Source: Petrolisthes cinctipes
Taxonomy: Eukaryota > Arthropoda > Malacostraca > Decapoda > Porcellanidae
Assembly (NCBI GenBank): GCA_033782935.1
Contig: JAWQEG010000490.1
Location: 1,332,001-1,396,000, forward strand
Length of the DNA: 64,000 bases
Direction of reading: 5' to 3'
Shown here: positions 39,201-53,336 of the stretch, piece after piece
Position numbering within the stretch: position 1 is the first letter of the stretch
Layout: each line of letters starts with the position of its first letter
The notes under the pieces: model-generated
What the model was told of the DNA's origin: nothing
What the model saw: only the letters and a program-made list of their open reading frames with translations
Database searches by the model: none
Made by a program: the position numbers and the translations under genes

Positions 39201-41050
39201 AGGCATGTACAGATACCTTCTGGGACCTCTAAATATCGAATTTTCGGGTGTTTTGGGACTGAATTTGAGATATCGATTTTTTGGCACCTAAAATGTCGAG
39301 TTTTAGCATGTTTTTAGCCTATATTTTGAAAATATTCTAGCACTGTGTAGGCATGTACAGATTGCTTCTGGGACCCCAAAATATTGAATTTTCGGGTGTT
39401 TTGAGCCTGAATTTGAGATATAAACGGGTACAGAAGATACATGCACATATTGACTTTGGGCACCTAAAAGATCGATTTTTAGCATGTTTTTAGCCTATAT
39501 TTTGAAAATATTCTAGCACTGAGTAGGCATGTACAGATTGCTTCTGGGACCCCAAAATATTGAATTTTCGGGAGTTTTGAGCCTGAATTTGAGATATAAA
39601 CGGGTACAGAAGATACATGCACATATTGACTTTGGGCACCAAAAATATCGATTTTCAGCATGTTTTGGGCCTGAACTTTGAAAATACTCTAACACGGAGT
39701 AGGCATGTACAGATCGCTTCTGGGACCCCAAAATATCGAATTTTCGGGTGTTTAGGGCCAGAATTTGAGATATAAACGGGTACAGAAGATGCATGCACAT
39801 ATCGACTTTTGGGCACCTAAAAGATCGATTTTCAGTATGTTTTTGGCCTGTATTTTGAAAATACTCTAACACGGAGTAGGCATGTACAGATACCTTCTGG
39901 GACCTCTAAATATCGAATTTTCGGGTGTTTTGGGACTGAATTTGAGATATCGATTTTTTGGCACCTAAAATGTCGAGTTTTAGCATGTTTTTAGCCTATA
40001 TTTTGAAAATATTCTAGCACTGTGTAGGCATGTACAGATTGCTTCTGGGACCCCAAAATATTGATTTTTCGGGTGTTTTGAGCCTGAATTTGAGATATAA
40101 ACGGGTACAGAAGATACATGCACATATTGACTTTGGGCATCTAAAATATCGATTTTCAGCATGTTTTGGGCCTGTATTTTGAAAATACTCTAACACTGAG
40201 TAGGCATGTACAGATTGCTTCTGGGACCCCAAAATATTGAATTTTCGGGTGTTTTGAGCCTCAATTTGAGATATAAACGGGTACTGAAGATGCATGCACA
40301 TATCGACTTTTGTGCACCTAAAAGATCGATTTTCAGTATGTTTTGAGCATGTATTTTGAAAATACTCTAACACTGAGTAGGCATGTACAGATCGCTTATG
40401 GGACCCCTAAATATCGAATTTTCGGGTGTTTCGGGACTGAATTTGAGATATCGACTTTTTGGCACCTAAAAGATCGATTTTTAGCATGTTTTTAGCCTAT
40501 ATTTTGAAAATATTCTAGCAATGAGTAGGCATGTACAGATTGCTTCTGGGACCCCAAAATATTGAATTTTCGGGTGTTTTGAGCCTGAATTTGAGATATA
40601 AACGGGTACAGAAGATACATGCACATATTGACTTTGGGCACCAAAAATATCGATTTTCAGCATGTTTTGGGCCTGAATTTTGAAAATACTCTAACACGGA
40701 GTAGGCATGTACAGATCGCTTCTGGGACCCCAAAATATCGAATTTTCGGGTGTTTAGGGCCAGAATTTGAGATATAAACGGGTACAGAAGATGCATGCAC
40801 ATATCGACTTTTGGGCACCTAAAAGATCGATTTTCAGTATGTTTTTGGCCTGTATTTTGAAAATACTCTATCACGGAGTAGGCATGTACAGATACCTTCT
40901 GTTACCTCTAAATATCGAATTTTCGGGTGTTTTGGGACTGAATTTGAGATATCGATTTTTTGGCACCTAAAATGTCGAGTTTTAGCATGTTTTTAGCCTA
41001 TATTTTGAAAATATTCTAGCACTGTGTAGGCATGTACCGATTACTTCTGG
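36298..41050. repeat. Large block copy 2 of the ~4,155-bp offset repeat, expanded
   Basis: 36298-39303 matches 32144-35148. Then about 1,030 bp (about 39.3-40.4 kb, including an A/C chimera at 39303-39478) has no counterpart in copy 1, after which 40.39-41.05 kb matches 35.2-35.86 kb, sharing gtaccgattacttc at 41033 and 35848. So copy 2 gained material, or copy 1 lost it, after duplication. One M4 at 37380-37400 gained a t (gtgtttttgagcc), restoring the length lost by its missing c. Confidence 0.78.
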
Positions 41051-42796
41051 GACCCCAAAATATTGAATTTTCGGGTGTTTTGAGCCTGAATTTGAGATAT
41101 AAACGGGTACAGAAGATACATGCACATATTGACTTTGGGCATCTAAAATATCGATTTTCAGCATGTTTTGGGCCTGTATTTTGAAAATACTCTAACACTG
41201 AGTAGGCATGTACAGATTGCTTATGGGACCCCAAAATATTGAATTTTCGGGTGTTTTGAGCCTGAATTTGAGATATAAACGGGTACTGAAGATGCATACA
41301 CATATCGACTTTTGTGCACCTAAAAGATCGATTTTCAGTATGTTTTGAGCATGTATTTTGAAAATACTCTAACACGGAGTAGGCATGTACAGATCGCTTC
41401 TGGGACCCCTAAATATCGAATTTTCGGGTGTTTTGGGACTGAATTTGAGATATCGACTTTTTGGCACCTAAAAGATCGATTTTTAGCATGTTTTTAGCCT
41501 ATATTTTGAAAATATTCTAGCACTGAGTAGGCATGTACAGATTGCTTTTGGGACCCCAAAATATTGAATTTTCGGGTGTTTTGAGCCTGAATTTGAGATA
41601 TAAACGGGTACAGAAGATACATGCACATATTGACTTTGGGCACCAAAAATATCGATTTTCAGCATGTTTTGGGCCTGAATTTTGAAAATACTCTAACACG
41701 GAGTAGGCATGTACAGATCGCTTCTGGGACCCCAAATTATCGAATTTTCGGGTGTTTAGGGCCAGAATTTGAGATATAAACGGGTACAGAAGATGCATGC
41801 ACATATCGACTTTTGGGCACCTAAAAGATCGATTTTCAGTATGTTTTTGGCCTGTATTTTGAAAATACTCTAACACGGAATAGGCATGTACAGATACCTT
41901 CTGGGACCTCTAAATATCGAATTTTCGGGATTTTTGGGACTGAATTTTAGATATCGATTTTTTGACACCTAAAATGTCGATTTTTAGCATGTTTTTAGCC
42001 TATATTTTGAAAATATTATAGCACTGTGTAGGCATGTACAGATTGCTTCTGGGACCCAAAATATTGAATTTTCGGGTGTTTTGAGCCTGAATTTGAGATA
42101 TAAACGGGTAAAGAAAATACATGCACATATTGACTTTGGGCATCTAAAATATCGATTTTCAGCATGTTTTGGGCCTGTATTTTGAAAATACTCTAACACT
42201 GAGTAGGCATGTACAGATTGCTTCTGGGACCCCAAAATATTGAATTTTCGGGTGTTTTGAGCCTGAATTTGAGATATAAACGGGTACTGAAGATGCATGC
42301 ACATATCGACTTTTGTGCACCTAAAAGATCGATTTTCAGTATGTTTTGAGCATGTATTTTGAAAATACTCTAACACGGAGTAGGCATGTACAGATCGCTT
42401 CTGGGACCCCTAAATATCGAATTTTCGGGTGTTTTGGGACTGAATTTGAGATATCGACTTTTTGGCACCTAAAAGATCGATTTTTAGCATGTTTTTAGCC
42501 TATATTTTGAAAATATTCTAGCACTGAGTAGGCATGTACAGATTGCTTCTGGGACCCCAAAATATTGAATTTTCGGGTGTTTTGAGCCTGAATTTGAGAT
42601 ATAAACGGGTACAGAAGATACATGCACATATTGACTTTGGGCACCAAAAATATCGATTTTCAGCATATTTTGGGCCTGAATTTTGAAAATACTCTAACAC
42701 GGAGTAGGCATGTACAGATCGCTTCTGGGACCCCAAAATATCGAATTTTCGGGTGTTTAGGGCCAGAATTTGAGATATAAACGGGTACAGAAGATG
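41051..42796. repeat. Regular HOR stretch
   Basis: C-to-A junctions 41483, 41984 and 42484 are 501 or 500 apart, in normal M4-M5-M6-M1-M2-M3 order. Minor variants are gcttttggg (41546), caaattatcg (41733) and cgggatttttggg (41927); the last recurs at 44281 and 49450. Confidence 0.85.
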
Positions 42797-44118
42797 CATG
42801 CACATATCGACTTTTGGGCACCTAAAAGATCGATTTTCAGTATGTTTTTGGCCTGTATTTTGAAAATACTCTAACACGGAGTAGGCATGTACAGATACCT
42901 TCTGGAACCTCTAAATATCGAATTTTCGGGTGTTTTGGGACTGAATTTGAGATATCGATTTTTTGGCACCTAAAATGTCGATTTTTAGCATGTTTTTAGC
43001 CTATATTTTGAAAATATTCTAGCACTGTGTAGGCATGTACAGATTGCTTCTGGGACCCCAAAATATTGAATTTTCGGGTGTTTTGAGCCTGAATTTGAGA
43101 TATAAACGGGTACAGATGATACATGCACATATTGACTTTGGGCACCTAAAAGATCGATTTTTAGCATGTTTTTAGCCTATATTTTGAAAATATTCTAGCA
43201 CTGAGTAGGCATGTACAGATTGCTTCTGGGACCCCAAAATATTGAATTTTCGGGTGTTTTGAGCCTGAATTTGAGATATAAACGGGTACAGAAGATACAT
43301 GCACATATTGACTTTGGGCACCAAAAATATCGATTTTCAGCATGTTTTGGGACTGAATTTTGAAAATACTCTAACACGGAGTAGGCATGTACAGATCGCT
43401 TCTGGGACCCCAAAATATCGAATTTTCGGGTGTTTAGGGCCAGAATTTGAGATATAAACGGGTACAGAAGATACATGCACATATTGACTTTGGGCATCTA
43501 AAATATCGATTTTCAGCATGTTTTGGGCCTGTATTTTGAAAATACTCTAACACTGAGTAGGCATGTACAGATTGCTTCTGGGACCCCAAAATATTGAATT
43601 TTTGGGTGTTTTGAGCCTGAATTTGAGATATAAACGGGTACTGAAGATGCATGCACATATCGACTTTTGTGCACCTAAAAGATCGATTTTCAGTATGTTT
43701 TGAGCATGTATTTTGAAAATACTCTAACACGTAGTAGGCATGTACAGATCGCTTCTGGGACCCCTAAATATCGAATTTTCGGGTGTTTTGGGACTGAATT
43801 TGAGATATCGACTTTTTGGCACCTAAAAGATCGATTTTTAGCATGTTTTTAGCCTATATTTTGAAAATATTCTAGCAATGAGTAGGCATGTACAGATTGC
43901 TTCTGGGACCCCAAAATATTGAATTTTCGGGTGTTTTGAGCCTGAATTTGAGATATAAACGGGTACAGAAGATACATGCACATATTGACTTTGGGCACCA
44001 AAAATATCGATTTTCAGCATGTTTTGGGCCTGAATTTTGAAAATACTCTAACACGGAGTAGGCATGTACAGATCGCTTCTGGGACCCCAAAATATCGAAT
44101 TTTCGGGTGTTTAGGGCC
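42797..44118. repeat. 1.3-kb duplicated block, copy 1 (offset 2,179)
   Basis: Matches 44976-46297 at an offset of 2,179 with almost no differences; one seen is gggactgaattttg at 43351 against gggcctgaattttg. Shared rare marks are tctggaacctc (42901 and 45080), gtacagatgatacatg (43111 and 45290), aacacgtagtagg (43727 and 45906) and a B/M4 chimera near 43405. The bounding differences are g at 42796 against a at 44975, and t at 44119 against a at 46298. Confidence 0.87.
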
Positions 44119-44975
44119 TGAATTTGAGATATAAACGGGTACTGAAGATGCATGCACATATCGACTTTTGTGCACCTAAAAGATCGATTTTCAGTATGTT
44201 TTTGGCCTGTATTTTGAAAATACTCTAACACGGAATAGGCATGTACAGATACCTTCTGGGACCTCTAAATATCGAATTTTCGGGATTTTTGGGACTGAAT
44301 TTGAGATATCGATTTTTTGACACCTAAAATGTCGATTTTTAGCATGTTTTTAGCCTATATTTTGAAAATATTATAGCACTGTGTAGGCATGTACAGATTG
44401 CTTCTGGGACCCAAAATATTGAATTTTCGGGTGTTTTGAGCCTGAATTTGAGATATAAACGGGTACAGAAAATACATGCACATATTGACTTTGGGCATCT
44501 AAAATATCGATTTTCAGCATGTTTTGGGCCTGTATTTTGAAAATACTCTAACACTGAGTAGGCATGAACAGATTGCTTCTGGGACCCCAAAATATTGAAT
44601 TTTCGGGTGTTTTGAGCCTGAATTTGAGATATAAACGGGTACTGAAGATGCATGCACATATCGACTTTTGTGCACCTAAAAGATCGATTTTCAGTATGTT
44701 TTGAGCATGTATTTTGAAAATACTCTAACACGGAGTAGGCATGTACAGATCGCTTCTGGGACCCCTAAATATCGAATTTTCGGGTGTTTTGGGAATGAAT
44801 TTGAGATATCGACTTTTTGGCACCTAAAAGATCGATTTTTAGCATGTTTTTAGCCTATATTTTGAAAATATTCTAGCACTGAGTAGGCATGTACAGATTG
44901 CTTCTGGGACCCCAAAATATTGAATTTTCGGGTGTTTTGAGCCTGAATTTGAGATATAAACGGGTACAGAAGATA
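44119..44975. repeat. Spacer satellite between the 1.3-kb copies
   Basis: Ordinary monomers separate the two copies, including a 500-bp trimer with a three-c M4. The monomer at about 44886-45062 changes from A (attgaatttt, agatacatgcac) to B (cgacttttgggcac) at the left edge of copy 2. The monomer at about 44070-44246 begins as B (tttagggcc) and then takes M5 marks (gtactgaagatgcat, tgtgcacc). Confidence 0.8.
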
Positions 44976-46297
44976 CATGCACATATCGACTTTTGGGCAC
45001 CTAAAAGATCGATTTTCAGTATGTTTTTGGCCTGTATTTTGAAAATACTCTAACACGGAGTAGGCATGTACAGATACCTTCTGGAACCTCTAAATATCGA
45101 ATTTTCGGGTGTTTTGGGACTGAATTTGAGATATCGATTTTTTGGCACCTAAAATGTCGATTTTTAGCATGTTTTTAGCCTATATTTTGAAAATATTCTA
45201 GCACTGTGTAGGCATGTACAGATTGCTTCTGGGACCCCAAAATATTGAATTTTCGGGTGTTTTGAGCCTGAATTTGAGATATAAACGGGTACAGATGATA
45301 CATGCACATATTGACTTTGGGCACCTAAAAGATCGATTTTTAGCATGTTTTTAGCCTATATTTTGAAAATATTCTAGCACTGAGTAGGCATGTACAGATT
45401 GCTTCTGGGACCCCAAAATATTGAATTTTCGGGTGTTTTGAGCCTGAATTTGAGATATAAACGGGTACAGAAGATACATGCACATATTGACTTTGGGCAC
45501 CAAAAATATCGATTTTCAGCATGTTTTGGGCCTGAATTTTGAAAATACTCTAACACGGAGTAGGCATGTACAGATCGCTTCTGGGACCCCAAAATATCGA
45601 ATTTTCGGGTGTTTAGGGCCAGAATTTGAGATATAAACGGGTACAGAAGATACATGCACATATTGACTTTGGGCATCTAAAATATCGATTTTCAGCATGT
45701 TTTGGGCCTGTATTTTGAAAATACTCTAACACTGAGTAGGCATGTACAGATTGCTTCTGGGACCCCAAAATATTGAATTTTTGGGTGTTTTGAGCCTGAA
45801 TTTGAGATATAAACGGGTACTGAAGATGCATGCACATATCGACTTTTGTGCACCTAAAAGATCGATTTTCAGTATGTTTTGAGCATGTATTTTGAAAATA
45901 CTCTAACACGTAGTAGGCATGTACAGATCGCTTCTGGGACCCCTAAATATCGAATTTTCGGGTGTTTTGGGACTGAATTTGAGATATCGACTTTTTGGCA
46001 CCTAAAAGATCGATTTTTAGCATGTTTTTAGCCTATATTTTGAAAATATTCTAGCAATGAGTAGGCATGTACAGATTGCTTCTGGGACCCCAAAATATTG
46101 AATTTTCGGGTGTTTTGAGCCTGAATTTGAGATATAAACGGGTACAGAAGATACATGCACATATTGACTTTGGGCACCAAAAATATCGATTTTCAGCATG
46201 TTTTGGGCCTGAATTTTGAAAATACTCTAACACGGAGTAGGCATGTACAGATCGCTTCTGGGACCCCAAAATATCGAATTTTCGGGTGTTTAGGGCC
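44976..46297. repeat. 1.3-kb duplicated block, copy 2
   Basis: Second copy of the block at 42797-44118. A more distant relative is at about 50.4-51.0 kb, sharing gtacagatgatacatg (about 50634), the A/C chimera step at 50508-50683 and the B/M4 chimera that follows. There the next monomer is a different B subtype, with cgacttctgggcac as at about 10526 and 11703, so the third copy is a mosaic. Confidence 0.86.
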
Positions 46298-49200
46298 AGA
46301 ATTTGAGATATAAACGGGTACATATCGACTTTTGGGCACCTAAAAGATCGATTTTCAGTATGTTTTTGGCCTGTATTTTGAAAATACTCTATCACGGAGT
46401 AGGCATGTACAGATACCTTCTGGGACTTCTAAATATCGAATTTTCGGGTGTTTTGGGACTGAATTTGATATATCGATTTTTTGGCACCTAAAATGTCGAG
46501 TTTTAGCATGTTTTTAGCCTATATTTTGAAAATATTCTAGCACTGTGTAGGCATGTACAGATTGCTTCTGGGACCCCAAAATATTGAATTTTCGGGTGTT
46601 TTGAGCCTGAATTTGAGATATAAACGGGTACAGAAGATACATGCACATATTGACTTTGGGCATCTAAAATATCGATTTTCAGCATGTTTTGGGCCTGTAT
46701 TTTGAAAATACTCTAACACTGAGTAGGCATGTACAGATTGCTTCTGGGACCCCAAAATATTGAATTTTCGGGTGTTTTGAGCCTGAATTTGAGATATAAA
46801 CGGGTACTGAAGATGCATACACATATCGACTTTTGTGCACCTAAAAGATCGATTTTCAGTATGTTTTGAGCATGTATTTTGAAAATACTCTAACACGGAG
46901 TAGGCATGTACAGATCGCTTCTGGGACCCCTAAATATCGAATTTTCGGGTGTTTTGGGACTGAATTTGAGATATCGACTTTTTGGCACCTAAAAGATCGA
47001 TTTTTAGCATGTTTTTAGCCTATATTTTGAAAATATTCTAGCACTGAGTAGGCATGTACAGATTGCTTCTGGGACCCCGAAATATTGAATTTTCGGGTGT
47101 TTTGAGCCTGAATTTGAGATATAAACGGGTACAGAAGATACATGCACATATTGACTTTGGGCACCAAAAATATCGATTTTCAGCATGTTTTGGGCCTGAA
47201 CTTTGAAAATACTCTAACACGGAGTAGGCATGTACAGATCGCTTCTGGGACCCCAAAATATCGAATTTTCGGGTGTTTAGGGCCAGAATTTGAGATATAA
47301 ACGGGTACAGAAGATGCATGCACATATCGACTTTTGGGCACCTAAAAGATCGATTTTCAGTATGTTTTTGGCCTGTATTTTGAAAATACTCTAACACGGA
47401 GTAGGCATGTACAGATACCTTCTGGGACCTCTAAATATCGAATTTTCGGGTGTTTTGGGACTGAATTTGAGATATCGACTTTTTGGCACCTAAAATGTCG
47501 ATTTTTAGCATGTTTTTAGCCTATATTTTGAAAATATTCTAGCAGTGTAGGCATGTACAGATTGCTTCTGGGACCCCAAAATATTGATTTTTCGGGTGTT
47601 TTGAGCCTGAATTTGAGATATAAACGGGTACAGAAGATACATGCACATATTGACTTTGGGCATCTAAAATATCGATTTTCAGCATGTTTTGGGCCTGTAT
47701 TTTGAAAATACTCTAACACTGAGTAGGCATGTACAGATTGCTTCTGGGACCCCAAAATATTGAATTTTCGGGTGTTTTGAGCCTGAATTTGAGATATAAA
47801 CGGGTACTGAAGATGCATGCACATATCGACTTTTGTGCACCTAAAAGATCGATTTTCAGTATGTTTTGAGCATGTATTTTGAAAATACTCTAACACGGAG
47901 TAGGCATGTACAGATCGCTTCTGGGACTCCTAAATATCGAATTTTCGGGTGTTTCGGGACTGAATTTGAGATATCGACTTTTTGGCACCTAAAAGATCGA
48001 TTTTTAGCATGTTTTTAGCCTATATTTTGAAAATATTCTAGCAATGAGTAGGCATGTACAGATTGCTTCTGGGACCCCAAAATATTGAATTTTCGGGTGT
48101 TTTGAGCCTGAATTTGAGATATAAACGGGTACAGAAGATACATGCACATATTGACTTTGGGCACCAAAAATATCGATTTTCAGCATGTTTTGGGCCTGAA
48201 TTTTGAAAATACTCTAACACGGAGTAGGCATGTACAGATCGCTTCTGGGACCCCAAAATATCGAATTTTCGGGTGTTTAGGGCCAGAATTTGAGATATAA
48301 ACGGGTACAGAAGATGCATGCACATATCGACTTTTGGGCACCTAAAAGATCGATTTTCAGTATGTTTTTGGCCTGTATTTTGAAAATACTCTATCACGGA
48401 GTAGGCATGTACAGATACCTTCTGGGACCTCTAAATATCGAATTTTCGGGTGTTTTGGGACTGAATTTGAGATATCGATTTTTTGACACCTAAAATGTCG
48501 AGTTTTAGCATGTTTTTAGCCTATATTTTGAAAATATTCTAGCACTGTGTAGGCATGTACAGATTGCTTCTGGGACCCCAAAATATTGAATTTTCGGGTG
48601 TTTTGAGCCTGAATTTGAGATATAAACGGGTACAGAAGATACATGCACATATTGACTTTGGGCATCTAAAATATCGATTTTCAGCATGTTTTGGGCCTGT
48701 ATTTTGAAAATACTCTAACACTGAGTAGGCATGTACAGATTGCTTCTGGGACCCCAAATTATTGAATTTTCGGGTGTTTTGAGCCTGAATTTGAGATATA
48801 AACGGGTACTGAAGATGCATACACATATCGACTTTTGTGCACCTAAAAGATCGATTTTCAGTATGTTTTGAGCATGTATTTTGAAAATACTCTAACACGG
48901 AGTAGGCATGTACAGATCGCTTCTGGGACCCCTAAATATAGAATTTTCGGGTGTTTTGGGACTGAATTTGAGATATCGACTTTTTGGCACCTAAAAGATC
49001 GATTTTTAGCATGTTTTTAGCCTATATTTTGAAAATATTCTAGCACTAAGTAGGCATGTACAGATTGCTTCTGGGACCCCAAAATATTGAATTTTCGGGT
49101 GTTTTGAGCCTGAATTTGAGATATAAACGGGTACAGAAGATACATGCACATATTGACTTTGGGCACCAAAAATATCGATTTTCAGCATGTTTTGGGCCTG

Positions 49201-52200
49201 AATTTTGAAAATACTCTAACACGGAGTAGGCATGTACAGATCGCTTCTGGGACCCCAAAATATCGAATTTTCGGGTGTTTAGGGCCAGAATTTGAGATAT
49301 AAACGGGTACAGAAGATGCATGCACATATCGACTTTTGGGCACCTAAAAGATCGATTTTCAGTATGTTTTTGGCCTGTATTTTGAAAATACTCTAACACG
49401 GAATAGGCATGTACAGATACCTTCTGGGACCTCTAAATATCGAATTTTCGGGATTTTTGGGACTGAATTTGAGATATCGATTTTTTGACACCTAAAATGT
49501 CGATTTTTAGCATGTTTTTAGCCTATATTTTGAAAATATTATAGCACTGTGTAGGCATGTACAGATTGCTTCTGGGACCCAAAATATTGAATTTTCGGGT
49601 GTTTTGAGCCTGAATTTGAGATATAAACGGGTACAGAAAATACATGCACATATTGACTTTGGGCATCTAAAATATCGATTTTCAGCATGTTTTGGGCCTG
49701 TATTTTGAAAATACTCTAACACTGAGTAGGCATGTACAGATTGCTTCTGGGACCCCAAAATATTGAATTTTCGGGTGTTTTGAGCCTGAATTTGAGATAT
49801 AAACGGGTACTGAAGATGCATGCACATATCGACTTTTGTGCACCTAAAAGATCGATTTTCAGTATGTTTTGAGCATGTATTTTGAAAATACTCTAACACG
49901 GAGTAGGCATGTACAGATCGCTTCTGGGACCCCAAAATATCGAATTTTCGGGTGTTTTGGGACTGAATTTGAGATATCGACTTTTTGGCACCTAAAAGAT
50001 CGATTTTTAGCATGTTTTTAGCCTATATTTTGAAAATATTCTAGCACTGAGTAGGCATGTACAGATTGCTTCTGGGACCCCAAAATATTGAATTTTCGGG
50101 TGTTTTGAGCCTGAATTTGAGATATAAACGGGTACAGAAGATACATGCATATATTGACTTTGGGCACCAAAAATATCGATTTTCAGCATATTTTGGGCCT
50201 GAATTTTGAAAATACTCTAACACGGAGTAGGCATGTACAGATCGCTTCTGGGACCCCAAAATATCGAATTTTCGGGTGTTTAGGGCCAGAATTTGAGATA
50301 TAAACGGGTACAGAAGATGCATGCACATATCGACTTTTGGGCACCTAAAAGATCGATTTTCAGTATGTTTTTGGCCTGTATTTTGAAAATACTCTAACAC
50401 GGAGTAGGCATGTACAGATACCTTCTGGAACCTCTAAATATCGAATTTTCGGGTGTTTTGGGACTGAATTTGAGATATCGATTTTTTGGCACCTAAAATG
50501 TCGATTTTTAGCATGTTTTTAGACTATATTTTGAAAATATTCTAGCACTGTGTAGGCATGTACAGATTGCTTCTGGGACCCCAAAATATTGAATTTTCGG
50601 GTGTTTTGAGCCTCAATTTGAGATATAAACGGGTACAGATGATACATGCACATATTGACTTTGGGCACCTAAAAGATCGATTTTTAGCATGTTTTTAGCC
50701 TATATTTTGAAAATATTCTAGCACTGAGTAGGCATGTACAGATTGCTTCTGGGACCCCAAAATATTGAATTTTCGGGTGTTTTGAGCCTGAATTTGAGAT
50801 ATAAACGGGTACAGAAGATACATGCACATATTGACTTTGGGCACCAAAAATATCGATTTTCAGCATGTTTTGGGCCTGAATTTTGAAAATACTCTAACAC
50901 GGAGTAGGCATGTACAGATCGCTTCTGGGACCCCAAAATATCGAATTTTCGGGTGTTTAGGGCCAGAATTTGAGATATAAACGGGTACAGAAGATACATG
51001 CACATATTGACTTTGGGCATCTAAAATATCGATTTTCAGCATGTTTTGGGCCTGAATTTTGAAAATACTCTAACACGGAGTAGGCATGTACAGATCGCTT
51101 CTGGGACCCCAAAATATCGAATTTTCGGGTGTTTAGGGCCAGAATTTGAGATATAAACGGGTACAGAAGATGCATGCACATATCGACTTCTGGGCACCTA
51201 AAAGATCGATTTTCAGTATGTTTTTGGCCTGTATTTTGAAAATACTCTAACACGGAGTAGGCATGTACAGATACCTTCTGGGACCTCTAAATATCGAATT
51301 TTCGGGTGTTTTGGGACTGAATTTGAGATATCGACTTTTTGGCACCTAAAATGTCGATTTTTAGCATGTTTTTAGCCTATATTTTGAAAATATTCTAGCA
51401 GTGTAGGCATGTACAGATTGCTTCTGGGACCCCAAAATATTGATTTTTCGGGTGTTTTGAGCCTGAATTTGAGATATAAACGGGTACAGAAGATACATGC
51501 ACATATTGACTTTGGGCATCTAAAATATCGATTTTCAGCATGTTTTGGGCCTGTATTTTGAAAATACTCTAACACTGAGTAGGCATGTACAGATTGCTTC
51601 TGGGACCCCAAAATATTGAATTTTCGGGTGTTTTGTGCCTGAATTTGAGATATAAACGGGTACTGAAGATGCATGCACATATCGACTTTTGTGCACCTAA
51701 AAGATCGATTTTCAGTATGTTTTGAGCATGTATTTTGAAAATACTCTAACACGGAGTAGGCATGTACAGATCGCTTCTGGGACCCCTAAATATCGAATTT
51801 TCGGGTGTTTTGGGACTGAATTTGAGATATCGACTTTTTGGCACCTAAAAGATCGATTTTTAGCATGTTTTTAGCCTATATTTTGAAAATATTCTAGCAA
51901 TGAGTAGGCATGTACAGATTGCTTCTGGGACCCCAAAATATTGAATTTTCGGGTGTTTTGAGCCTGAATTTGAGATATAAACGGGTACAGAAGATACATG
52001 CACATATTGACTTTGGGCACCAAAAATATCGATTTTCAGCATGTTTTGGGCCTGAATTTTGAAAATACTCTAACACGGAGTAGGCATGTACAGATCGCTT
52101 CTGGGACCCCAAAATATCGAATTTTCGGGTGTTTAGGGCCAGAATTTGAGATATAAACGGGTACAGAAGATGCATGCACATATCGACTTTTGGGCACCTA

Positions 52201-53336
52201 AAAGATCGATTTTCAGTATGTTTTTGGCCTGTATTTTGAAAATACTCTATCACGGAGTAGGCATGTACAGATACCTTCTGGGACCTCTAAATATCGAATT
52301 TTCGGGTGTTTTGGGACTGAATTTGAGATATCGATTTTTTGGCACATAAAATGTCGAGTTTTAGCATGTTTTTAGCCTATATTTTGAAAATATTCTAGCA
52401 CTGTGTAGGCATGTACAGATTGCTTCTGGGACCCCAAAATATTGAATTTTCAGGTGTTTTGAGCCTGAATTTGAGATATAAACGGGTACAGAAGATACAT
52501 GCACATATTGACTTTGGGCATCTAAAATATCGATTTTCAGCATGTTTTGGGCCTGTATTTTGAAAATACTCTAACACTGAGTAGGCATGTACAGATTGCT
52601 TCTGGGACCCCAAAATATTGAATTTTCGGGTGTTTTGAGCCTGAATTTGAGATATAAACGGGTACTGAAGATGCATGCACATATCGACTTTTGTGCACCT
52701 AAAAGATCGATTTTCAGTATGTTTTGAGCATGTATTTCGAAAATACTCTAACACGGAGTAGGCATGTACAGATCGCTTCTGGGACCCCTAAATATCGAAT
52801 TTTCGGGTGTTTTGGGACTGAATTTGAGATATCGACTTTTTGGCACCTAAAAGATCGATTTTTAGCATGTTTTTAGCCTATATTTTGAAAATATTCTAGC
52901 AATGAGTAGGCATTTACAGATTGCTTCTGGGACCCCAAAATATTGAATTTTCGGGTGTTTTGAGCCTGAATTTGAGATATAAACGGGTACAGAAGATACA
53001 TGCATATATTGACTTTGGGCACCAAAAATATCGATTTTCAGCATGTTTTGGGCCTGAATTTTGAAAATACTCTAACACGGAGTAGGCATGTACAGATCGC
53101 TTCTGGGACCCCAAAATATCGAATTTTCGGGTGTTTAGGGCCAGAATTTGAGATATAAACGGGTACAGAAGATGCATGCACATATCCACTTTTGGGCACC
53201 TAAAAGATCGATTTTCAGTATGTTTTTGGCCTGTATTTTGAAAATACTCTATCACAGAGTAGGCATGTACAGATAACTTCTGGGACCTCTAAATATCGAA
53301 TTTTCGGGTGTTTTGGGACTGAATTTGAGATATCGA
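46298..53336. repeat. Mostly regular 1,002-bp HOR domain
   Basis: Junctions 46503, 47004, 47505, 48004, 48505, 49006, 49507, 50007, 50508, 50684, 51361, 51860, 52361, 52862 and 53363 are mostly 501 or 500 apart. Two 499-bp steps share a 2-base loss in gcactgtg, giving gcagtg (about 47542 and 51398), so those units have one origin. The only larger departures are the A/C chimera at 50508 and the 677-bp unit at 50684. Confidence 0.85.
46313..46335. other. 15-bp deletion inside the 29-bp segment of an M2 copy
   Basis: Here the monomer reads aaacgggtacatatcgac, where others carry 15 more bases between gggtac and atatcg. The trimer is 486 bp. The deletion lies inside the same segment that C monomers lack and removes the tgcatgca palindrome. 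I saw no other copy with this exact form. Confidence 0.87.

Noticed and set aside
41923..41935. cgggatttttggg as an inserted motif in C monomers
   Set aside because: It is the normal cgggtgttttggg with point changes, shared with about 44281 and 49450. It is a lineage mark, not an insertion.
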